A stretch of 64,000 nucleotides of DNA, from assembly GCA_029298735.1 (NCBI GenBank), contig JANSLP010000120.1, positions 1 to 64,000 of the forward strand. The letters are read 5' to 3'. Positions 46,701 through 55,988 of this stretch are shown here, in pieces. The notes under the pieces were generated by a model that had not been told where the DNA came from, did no database searches, and saw nothing but the letters and a program-made list of their open reading frames with translations. The translations under genes and the position numbers were made by a program. How positions within the stretch are numbered: position 1 is the stretch's first letter; each line of letters opens with the position of its first letter. Source of the DNA: Ophiostoma sp. CBS 140.51 (taxonomy: Eukaryota > Ascomycota > Sordariomycetes > Ophiostomatales > Ophiostomataceae).

Positions 46701-48896
46701 AAAATAAGAAGTAGCTTTCCAGCCAGCCTCTTTCTGTGGGTGAGGGGAAGTGGCAGGTCAGACACGAGCAAGGCTCCTTCCCACGTCTACAACCCACATA
46801 CATTCTGCATCCCATATCCCCTTGCCACCTCCATGTTTGCGGGCCCTTCTTTTCTTTTTCCTGCCAGCATCCCATGGCCAGCTTACGCCCAATCGTTTCA
46901 GCCCCCGTTCGCCTTTCTCCTTTCTTCCCTCCGCCTCTATTCCATTTTGAGTTGCAATGCATCACAGCACCGAGCTCTGCTCTCCTCTCCCCTAGCTATA
47001 GGTCGACATTAACGTGCTTCCGGATCAACCGCTTTTCTGTTTTCGCCCTTCCTCTTCGATTTTCCCCCGTTCTTGAGTTAGTGCCTGCATTGTCCGTACG
47101 GAGGATTCTACTGGGCTCCATGGTGTGTCTCTGTCGACAACGTGGTTTGAGATAATGTGTTTCGCCGACTCCATTTTAGCTGGTTCCCCGTTCTCTACTC
47201 TTTGTCGTCCAGGTCTCTTGCTTCGTGCTCCTGCATGTCTGCTTCCTATCTGGTATTCTTCTCCTCAGCTTCTCGGGCTGTCTCGATTGGTGGTTCCTCT
47301 ATAGACCTACAGGTTCTAAGAGCAGACCTCGCTTCGTATGGTTTTGCTTGCCTCCATAGAACTCATACAGCTCTTTCTGGCACAGCACAGAGACAACCAA
47401 CAAACGCCAATTGTTCTCGCGATCTTTCGCCCGCCATCATCAGCCTTTTTCTCCCTTTCGCCGCATCTTCCTAATTTTGTGCCCTTGCTCTCTCGCTCAG
47501 ATATCACATATCCCTCTACTCAGAAGTCTTTGGAAGGTTGACACGTCCGATTGCAGGGGCACTAACTAGTACATGCCATTTTCTGTTGCTATCTTGCCTC
47601 TCTTGCCTCTCCTACACCATTTGTTGCCGCGGTGTGGCCGGACATGGCCTTGTTTCTTGATATTGTTTGATTCTTCACATCATAACCCAGGGCACTGACT
47701 CGTCTCCCGCCACTTTTGCTTGCACACATTGAATGTATCTCATATATTCACATTTACAACAGGCTACCCAGTTTCAGACTGTTCTTTGCTTGTTGCCTCT
47801 CTTGTTTATTTTCTTACTACTCACTTTCCAGGTTTCTTCAAGACATTCACGCCTCTTGTCAGAGCGAGCCCGAAAAAGCTCCCTTCTGCATTTTCTTACA
47901 TCTTGTATCTCAATTTTCTTGCCCTCCTTCGCCATATTTTTTTCTCTTCCCGGCCCAAACGCCTGCAATATTGGCCCAAACGAAGAGCATCTTTGGTTCC
48001 GTGTGAAACTTTGACACCGGCACCCTTTTATTCTGTACTTTTGTGCTTGCCGTTAGTTTTTCTTTACCCAAATCGACAACACCGTACGAATTATCGCACT
48101 CGTCATTGTCATCTCGGCTTTCCTTCCCCTTCCCTCATCGTGTTTTCCGTCGTTGTCTCGCAATTCTCTCTGTATTTTCCTTCCTCTTAAATATTGGTTT
48201 TCTCCAGAGCTATTTATTTGTGTTCCTCCGTCTCGATTTTGATCTTTCTTTACTCTCGATGCCTCGTCTGATTATATGATAAAAGCAGACGCACTTTTCC
48301 CCTTTTCTTCTTTTAACTCTTTGGTCCCTTTGCCATCCTAATTTTTGGTCATCAAAGCATTTTACAGCCTGCAAACTCGTTTCTTTATTCTTTATTCGTT
48401 ATTCTCGCTTCTCCTTTCTCTCTCTCTCCTTCTTGTCCACCTGCACTAAGTCATGTCGTTGGCTGCTAACAAATAGATCTACGGACAAGTTCCCGCTTTC
48501 TATTATATTTCAGCACTGCCCAACGCCTTTTCTTTGAGTCGACTTGCCTATCCCTTGTTTGGTGGTTGCCTTGTTTGTTTTCATCTGAGCACTCGCCTCC
48601 TTGTCACAAACGACCCGTTGTCCCATCCTCGACTGGCAGTATCTATTTTGTCTTCTTTCTCCCCCATTCACAATACTCCTCAATCCTCTGGCCTCTTTAC
48701 CGCACCATTTCTCTAGCCTCTGTCTTTTTGTCCTCTGTTTATTCTGCATCGACACACCGGAAGGATAAATACGTTCTGTACAACCACTCGTTTTCTTCTC
48801 TCTGGCTCACTCGCAACTGAGGCACAAAGCACGTTGCCTAGTTCACAGTCACTCTCTCTTCTTTTCGTCTTTTCCTTTCCGGATCCCCAAAAAGAG
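46701..48896 (+). promoter_or_regulatory. Long pyrimidine-rich, ATG-poor leader region of the HMG-box gene
   Basis: About 2.2 kb upstream of the HMG-box start are C/T-rich on the coding strand. I counted about nine ATGs between 47,155 and 48,896, well below what random sequence of this length would give, and each opens only a short frame. This fits a long 5' leader with a few uORFs, as on mRNAs of developmental regulators, but no transcription start can be fixed. Large frames that run through it (for example 46,134-47,012) are low-complexity artefacts. Confidence 0.4.
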
Positions 48897-51800
48897 ATGA
48901 CTTTGAAAAAATCCAAATCCGTTGACGACGAGACAGCGGACAGTCCTCCGGGTCCGGCAAGGATGGGCGGACCGCCTCGGACGCAGCAAGACTCTTCGGA
49001 CGCGTTCACCCGTCGTTTTGCCCCGGCAGGTCGAAACGCAGGATCGCCCGTCCCAAGTTCGCGCTCTTTAGCCCACAGGCCTCCTCCACTGGCTCTCTCT
49101 CCGCCGCCGCCGAGCAGCCTCAGTTATGGTCCACGCGGCCACATTCACGACCGTGATGGTGGTCCCAGTGACGATGACGATCGAACAAGAGACAATCGAA
49201 GCAGAACCCCCGGAGGCACTGCGTTGCAGCTGGTTCGAAAGCGGCCGGCTCCGATCGATGCTGCAACGCCACCCAGCGATGAAGACGAAATCAACGACGA
49301 CGAAATCAACGGAGAGGTCAATGACTCCAAGTTTGACGAGCCCGCCGCGGAAGCGCACGAGCTGACCGACACACCCTTGGAAGACGACTTCTGCCTCTGT
49401 GCACAGGCACCTAAAATCCCACGGCCTCGCAATGTTTTTATGCTCTACCGCCAAAGTCACCAGGCTTCTGTGGTGGCCAGAAATCCTGGTATTGCCAACC
49501 CAGACATCTCCAAGATCATTGGCCATATGTGGCGGACCTCGGACAACGGCACCAAGGCATACTGGAAACAGCGTGCCGAGGAAGAAAAGAAACGGCATCG
49601 AGAACTGTACCCAGACTACCGCTACCAGCCTAAGCGTGCCAAGAAGAAAGCCTCGAGTGGTGATCGGCCAGGTTCGGCATCGTCAAGCGGGGGCGATATT
49701 TGCGACAAATGCCTTCGACCCAGAAATGCACCGCCATCGTCGTCGCGCTCAATCTCCAGCTCGTCTAGACAGCCTCATCCTTCGCCGTCACCATTTGGCT
49801 CTGCCCGCGGGGGGATGCAGTCGACTCCAATCGGGGACTTTGATATGGATATTGATCGTGCCTGCACCCCCTTTCCAAGTCCTGTTCCGAGACAGCAACG
49901 CCAGTCGTCTCCTCGTGGCCAGGGCTACAGCTCGGGAGAAGCTGCTGGACGGCGGCCTTTGCCACCTCATGGGCGACTAGGCAATGGTATGATCGGACCG
50001 CGTGGCCACCCACACTGTCAGGAAGAAGACCTACACACTCCATCGGATCCAAGACAAGGCCGGTATGATCCTCCCACGCCGTTTTCGGCACAGATTTCTC
50101 CTTACGGGAACGGTGAAGGAAGTGCACACGCTCAGTACAATCTGCCATGCCGCCCGTCTCCCTACAATGAGCCCCATTCGGCATCCATTCCGCGGTATGC
50201 AACGGGCCCAGCACCTTCGCCTGGCTCTCCTCGGATGGGACCGCCACCGCTGCCGATGCGCCATCCAACACGGCCGTATGCAGGACACTATCCACCACAC
50301 CATGGCTATGACACCTTGGGGGAGCCTTCCACACCCTCATCGGGGCACCCAGCCAGAGTAGAAGGCTACAGAGGCGGGTCTGGTCGACTGCCACCACCCA
50401 CTCCCCAAGACACTTACGGGTACTACCCCGTCCCAGGTCGCAGTGGTGCAGCCACGCCATCAACCGCTGGCCCTTTAATGAGCCAGATGCCGACACCAAC
50501 TGCAGTGCCACTCTCCTACAGCAGATCGGGCGAGGATCCCGGCAGCATCAATGCCATCAACCGCGAGCGCCTCCTTCTCCGCGCTCTTCCACGGCACACG
50601 TCGGGTTTCACCGACGAGTCTCTCAGGCTGCCTCCTCTCGTGACTGACGTATCTCCTGCACTACAAGTTGCCCGAAGACTATCGAGTTCGGATGCTGCAA
50701 CAGACCAGTCCAGCTCGAGTGCCCGAGCGACCGCTAGAAGCACTGGGGCCCCGACTGGCAGACTTGTAGCCACGCCTGCGCACCTCCAGGACATGCACAC
50801 GTTTGCGTCCTCGCCGACACCCACCATGGCCAAACACGATGGTGACGAGGACAGAGACAGCCAGGCAAGTGGCATACGAGCCATGGTCATGAGTGTGTCT
50901 TACCTCAAGAAGCTTGAGGTGCTGCGCCGCATATGTCCGCCAAGGTCGTTGTCTTCTCGGTGTGGCCCCGTCATTGCCATTGAGGGTGACAACGCTGTCC
51001 TCCGAGAAGCCGTTGGTCGCGTGGTTGAGCGGATACTTGTCTCCTCCGGCAAGTGTAACGTCCGGGTTTGGACAATGGCTTCGTCAAGCTCAACACAAGA
51101 GAAACCAACAGACAGCGGCATGGGCAGTAGCATTCATGGCGAGGATGTGAGCATGGCGCCAAGCCCGGAATCCGGCGGCGACTGCAACAGTCGTCGTGGG
51201 AGCACGAGCAACGAAACAGCCCAGCCAGGATCACTTTCTTTCACTGTCAGCACACTCGGAGATGTCATGCAGCTCACGCCGACTTGGCACAAAATTTCGG
51301 GCGAGATTTACGACCACATTCATTATGCCAGCGACCATTTGGGTTTGGGTCCATTAGAGTCCACTGCTATAAAAGTACTCTCGCGGAAGGGAAAAGAACG
51401 TGCCACTGGACCACCATCACCGGCAAGATCTCCCATGGAAATGCAGCTTTCCCCGACCTCACTTTCACCTGCATTGAAGAATCGGGGATTGCCAAGCGCA
51501 TCAGAAAACTCTCGGATGTCGCCGGCCAGTGCAAATTCGCCTGCCTCAGCTAGCCCGTCCGCTATGAAGACGGCGCGGCTTTTGCCTGTGGCACTGATCA
51601 AGACGGGCTACAGTCTTACCATCTCGGATAAGTGCGCCATCTCTGTTCCCATCGATGACTTGTATCCACCTGTTGCGCATTGGGAACACATGGCTACGCT
51701 GTGGCGTGGCACTGTCGGGCCGGACTTGGTGGTGTACGCGGATGCCTCGTCGGCGCCGGTAACGATCAAGGGTTCCAATGGACCGGAGCCGGGCACAGTG

Positions 51801-51971
51801 TACTACGCTGACCAGGAGGGAGTTCTTGTTGTTCATGTCCCGCTGTCAGATGCTGCTAGAGCTAGTGTGGATGATGGTATTGACATTGTGAATCAGTCGA
51901 CGCAGCGGCGGCTTGCATACGACATCTTGGAGTTGGTGCACTCCAGAAAGTTCAACGACGTCGGGGTGTAG
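48897..51971 (+). CDS. Large HMG-box (MATA-HMG type) DNA-binding protein
   Basis: Sequence-specific HMG-box regulator, expected in the nucleus. It is 1,024 aa in one exon; the ATG at 48,897 is the first in this frame (the frame is open further upstream but has no ATG). An acidic, Ser/Pro-rich N-terminus (DEDEINDDEINGE) precedes the HMG box at about 174-247: IPRPRNVFMLYRQSHQASVV, then NPDISKIIGHMWRTSDNGTK and AYWKQRAEEEKKRHRELYPDY, ending in basic KRAKKK. A CDKC pair follows at 269-272. Residues 280-650 are Pro/Ser/Gly-rich low complexity. A conserved-looking C-terminal domain spans about 895-1,018 (LIKTGYSLTISDKCAISVPI, WEHMATLWRGTVGPDLVVYA). The box resembles the Ste11/FMF-1/PaHMG5 class of mating and fertility regulators more than HMGB architectural proteins; that placement is inference. 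Confidence 0.85.
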   Translation: MTLKKSKSVDDETADSPPGPARMGGPPRTQQDSSDAFTRRFAPAGRNAGSPVPSSRSLAHRPPPLALSPPPPSSLSYGPRGHIHDRDGGPSDDDDRTRDNRSRTPGGTALQLVRKRPAPIDAATPPSDEDEINDDEINGEVNDSKFDEPAAEAHELTDTPLEDDFCLCAQAPKIPRPRNVFMLYRQSHQASVVARNPGIANPDISKIIGHMWRTSDNGTKAYWKQRAEEEKKRHRELYPDYRYQPKRAKKKASSGDRPGSASSSGGDICDKCLRPRNAPPSSSRSISSSSRQPHPSPSPFGSARGGMQSTPIGDFDMDIDRACTPFPSPVPRQQRQSSPRGQGYSSGEAAGRRPLPPHGRLGNGMIGPRGHPHCQEEDLHTPSDPRQGRYDPPTPFSAQISPYGNGEGSAHAQYNLPCRPSPYNEPHSASIPRYATGPAPSPGSPRMGPPPLPMRHPTRPYAGHYPPHHGYDTLGEPSTPSSGHPARVEGYRGGSGRLPPPTPQDTYGYYPVPGRSGAATPSTAGPLMSQMPTPTAVPLSYSRSGEDPGSINAINRERLLLRALPRHTSGFTDESLRLPPLVTDVSPALQVARRLSSSDAATDQSSSSARATARSTGAPTGRLVATPAHLQDMHTFASSPTPTMAKHDGDEDRDSQASGIRAMVMSVSYLKKLEVLRRICPPRSLSSRCGPVIAIEGDNAVLREAVGRVVERILVSSGKCNVRVWTMASSSSTQEKPTDSGMGSSIHGEDVSMAPSPESGGDCNSRRGSTSNETAQPGSLSFTVSTLGDVMQLTPTWHKISGEIYDHIHYASDHLGLGPLESTAIKVLSRKGKERATGPPSPARSPMEMQLSPTSLSPALKNRGLPSASENSRMSPASANSPASASPSAMKTARLLPVALIKTGYSLTISDKCAISVPIDDLYPPVAHWEHMATLWRGTVGPDLVVYADASSAPVTIKGSNGPEPGTVYYADQEGVLVVHVPLSDAARASVDDGIDIVNQSTQRRLAYDILELVHSRKFNDVGV

Positions 51972-52633
51972 GATTTCCAAGTAGTTTCACTTTTTTCATA
52001 GTCATATACAAGTTATATGAGAGTTTATGTTTTTTTTCTCTCTTTTCACTAGCGCCTCCCTTCAGTAAATTTATGGGATATCTGTATACAGGGCAAAATA
52101 ACGTGGTATTATGACAACCTCTGACAGAATACAGAGTACAATAAAAAAACAGTGATCTATGGAAGTAACATAAAATCAAATGCAGGTTTGTATAATCATG
52201 CGACATTCACCATGCCCAATTTCCTAGAGGCTGAGGTTGAAATTGGCCGTATTCAAATACAAATACAATAGAGGCGTAAAGAAAAAAAGCAACAGGAACC
52301 AGAGAGAAGGAGAATCGGGGTGGCGTACAGACACAAATACAAACATAAAAGACGCGCAAGCACACTCTCGCACAAGGCACTACAGACACAACCACACACG
52401 AACAAAATCAAACTTTCCCCCCCAATATGTCCAAAATCCCTGGTCTTAATACGTTATCCATCTCCCCCGCACTTTCACCCGCTTATCAAGCTGTCGGCCT
52501 AACTTCCTACATCGCTGTTCCTTCACTTCCCTCTCGTGTTTCTCGTTTTGTCGGTTCGGTCCGTCTCAAGCTAGGCAATACGAGGAAAAGAGGCGAGAGT
52601 GAGGAGAAATGGTGAGGAGGTACGCTCATCGCC
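51972..52633. other. Intergenic region after the HMG-box gene
   Basis: AT-rich to about 52,200 (likely HMG-gene 3' UTR). The sequence from about 52,230 could be the 3' flank of the minus-strand micro-ORF that follows. No other feature is seen. Confidence 0.5.
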
Positions 52634-52747
52634 CTATGATGACGTCTCATCTGGCGGGGGCGGATTCGGCATGGGCGGTGTGGGTTTCGGGTCAGTGTTT
52701 GGCCTGTCGGCGTCGATACCCTTCATAACTGTGGAGAATGTAGCCAT
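52634..52747 (-). CDS. Candidate 37-aa Pro-rich micro-ORF
   Basis: I do not recognise this peptide. It starts MATFSTVMKGIDADRPNTD and continues with a proline-rich tail that includes PKPTPPMPNPPPP and ends DETSS. On the minus strand the upstream sequence looks like a genuine fungal promoter and leader: a TATA-like element (CATATTTTTTATT near 53,020), C/A/T-rich sequence with few purines, and a possible leader intron (GTAATG near 52,920 to CACTCAG near 52,850). The string PKPTPP is shared with the micro-ORF at 10,275, with similar underlying bases. Against it: it is only 38 codons with stop, and a proline-rich frame can appear opposite G-rich DNA by chance. Confidence 0.35.
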   Translation of the reverse strand: MATFSTVMKGIDADRPNTDPKPTPPMPNPPPPDETSS

Positions 52748-55700
52748 GATCACTTTGAAACTTCGTAGGCTTTCTCTGACTGATATGACAATAATCTTGG
52801 TGTAATTGTGATGTGAGGAGGTTTTTGATTTTGCTAAATGTTGATCCTGAGTGGACGATTGCGAGATGTTGAGTGACTGTTTGATATGGGGAAAGTAAAG
52901 GTGCAGGGCAGAAGCATTACCTGTCAGAGACTGTCGACTGTTGAGGTCTTAGAAAAACCATAGGATAAAGGGTATAGACTGGTAGTCGAGAATCGAGAAT
53001 GTTTGATGAGGGAATAAAAAATATGCACGTTTTTGGAGGGAGAGGGGTGATATTTGAACTTTTTCGAGGGACAAGCTTGCTCGATCTACTTCTTACACGG
53101 GGAGTGTCTACGGTGACCCTCCATCACGACAAATGATAAATCTATCTCGTTTTACTTTTTTCTTTTTTCTGGCTTTCCACCCCCTTTTCAGAATACTTTA
53201 TGATTCACTTTGCTCTCACCCCCGCCTCTTTTGTCACTTCTTGCGTCTGCCTCATACACCCCCCAGTCATCACAGGTCTGAGCAAACACCGTATCCAGCT
53301 TCACGCAGACGCACATACATACTTGCATATGTGGAGTCTGACAAGCTGTCATACAAGCACAGCTTTAACAATCTCTAATTTTCCAGCTCTGTTTATCGAG
53401 CCTCCCTACCCAGGCTCCTATTCCGGCTGGCCGGGAACCTATGAATTTCTCTTCTGGAGGAATACAGCAGAGACAGGAGGCACAAACACATGCAAAATAA
53501 GAATGCGATAAGAGAATGGGAGTCGTAAAAGGCAAGCAAAGAGTGCGACCAAGGAGGACGAGGTGTCCCACTCTTAAGGACCAGATGATGAGCAACAATG
53601 GTTCTTACATGTCGACAGAAACCAGGCAGTACGTTCCCCCGTATGCAATGAGGGCACAAAGGACCAAGCACAAGAGTCTGTAAATTGTCTCACGCGTTTT
53701 TTTGACTCTGTTATCTCATACCTTCTGGAGCTTTAATGGGAAGAATATGGGGAGATATGCTTGGACCTCTTGGATTGATCCTTCTGTCCGACATACCCTT
53801 CTGTTATATTCTTTTATCTCTTTGTGAGGTACACCTGTCAGAGACTTCTACATGTGGCAGGCAGATTTAACTCTACTAGCCAAGCCTATTGCCCCAGGGT
53901 TACCCATGCTTCTGTCGGCGAACCGCTTGACCCCCAAAAATGCGGGCTTCCCCCGGACGGGCCATAAAAGGGCGGCAAGTCCCACGATGACGAACAAGTG
54001 ACGGATTTTGGAGAGCAGGCCGTCAACTAGATGGATAGAGAGGCCCTTTAACGGGCCATGTCCGCTCGTTCTGTCAAGTTCCATCAGTCAGTTTGTACCA
54101 AGATGCGCACGGATAACAACCCTTGTCGCCATTGCGCCATCGGGGCTGGGTGCCATGTGAATAGAACCAGTCTTTGATCTCGCCCTGGGCAGATACCACT
54201 CCAAAGTTCTTGCAGGCCATTTATCTTTTGCTTCGGACTCTCATTGTACTTTCTATCTGTGTCACAAAATTTTGCCACCTCAGCGTTGCATATCCCAAAT
54301 ACGGATGCTCTCCCACTTTCTCCATTCTACGTCCCCCCCCCTTTCCCTTTCTCTCCGCCCGTTCTGTTGCCATTCCTTGACATTCGCCATCTTTTTTGTA
54401 CTTGCATAGTTCTACCAAAATCCGTGTGCTATAGGCAATGGTCACGAGAGCCGGTTTTAAAACCGGGGTGGCCTGCCTTAAGCGTATTCCGCCTTATTAT
54501 TTTTTGTGATATGCCAGTAGGGAACTTTGTCAGAGACAGCGGCTGAATCGAAAGGCACCGGGTTATTTAAACGGCCTACACAATAACCTGTTTTCTGATA
54601 TCTGATTTAAGTCACCATCGGGTGACCTACCGGCGAGGACGAAGAGAAAAAGGTGGTGTAAGTTGCCTGATCTGGGGATACAAGTACACCGGTCGAGTCT
54701 GCCAGAACGGCAGCTGTTGGGGGTTATATGAAAGATATCGGGGTGAGAATCTAGCATAGCCGTATTATTTGAGATCACATGGATCGTATGCCGTTATATA
54801 TGTGCACGTTTCTGATATTATCGCTGTTGGCCGTTGCGTGAGCATCCTAACCCCAGATTTCTTAACTTTTCGGCTTTCCTTCAGATGTGCAGATTCGCCT
54901 TCTCCCGGTGTTGCCTGACGAGTAAATCAATCTTGAATACAGCATGAACATATGCAAAATATAATGGGCGAGGAATGTGGCATTCAAGAGGGGGAGATTA
55001 AGCACAGAAAACACTAGAACCCAGATCTGGGCAAGACCATCAGAAAACCTTCTGACAATCTGTTACATAGGGCCTTTTTATTTTAAATCAAGGATAGAGC
55101 CGAGACACGCAGTGTAGAAATTATTTGGTCTCATATTAAAACGGTCCAGCTTGTACGATTAAAAAAAGTGACGTGACGGCAAAGATGCCGAAAGAGCAAC
55201 AGAACAAAATCGCCGTTACAAGAGACGCCCATTCTCAAGAAAAATATCCACTTGTCGCCCTGCATGACCCTTCTAGAAATTCTCTGCAGCTCGGCGTTGC
55301 GGTAAAACGTCAGTGCGTAGAGTGGTGATGTCGTATTCTCTATTTGCAAGTCAACTAATGAGCGAAACAGGAACTTTGCACAGACTGACGTTCTGCCAAT
55401 CTTGTTTCATGTCGATGGAGATTTTTACCAGTAAAAGTATGTGAATAACAGTCGAACGCAAGAAGGCAAGAAAAGTTCAAACATAAACGAGATTAAATAT
55501 GCATGAGTGCTGTGCTCTGATGTTGCTACTTTTTTTTCTTTTTAAAAAAAAAACTTAATTCGATCAATGGTAATGAACATGTATTGCACATCCCTTGACA
55601 CCGATGAACCTCTTTGGACAAGCATGTACTTTCGTACCATGGAACCGCACTCCTTGTCCTGGCCATTTGCAGCGCTATGAACGTGACATCGTGCCGTCCT

Positions 55701-55988
55701 TTTCACTGCCCCATGTATGATTCCCATTCTGGCCATCTTTTGGAGATTTTCGGATGCTTCGATACTGGAGGGGGTTTTTATTTGTTGAAGGCAACACGTG
55801 GGTTTCATGTCGTAGGCAGTGGCATCGCAGCTTTGACAACTGCTATGTGATTGCATTAAGATAGATTTCACGTTTTAAACATAGATACTGCTAATAATAT
55901 GGGGTGAGCGTAGATATAGAGGTAGATACAGAGTAGCCAAAATTAGTAAATACATACATGTCACAGGGGCAACGTGCCAACTCTTTCC
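52748..55988. other. Intergenic stretch between the micro-ORF and YME2
   Basis: Bases 52,748 to about 53,100 are the presumed promoter/leader of the minus-strand micro-ORF. Beyond that I see no supported gene. A 16-bp perfect palindrome lies at 54,451-54,466. A 109-codon minus-strand frame at 55,542-55,871, just past the YME2 stop, has no recognisable domain and most likely lies in YME2 3' sequence. Confidence 0.5.
54451..54466. repeat. 16-bp perfect palindrome
   Basis: CCGGTTTTAAAACCGG reads the same on both strands, in non-coding DNA. It could be a dimeric-factor site or be unimportant. Confidence 0.8.

Noticed and set aside
46134..47012. 292-codon plus-strand frame upstream of the HMG-box gene
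   Set aside because: It lies in C/T-rich leader-like DNA, with low-complexity translation and no domain.
55542..55871. 109-codon minus-strand frame just past the YME2 stop
   Set aside because: No domain; it lies where YME2 3' sequence is expected; length is within chance for this much DNA.
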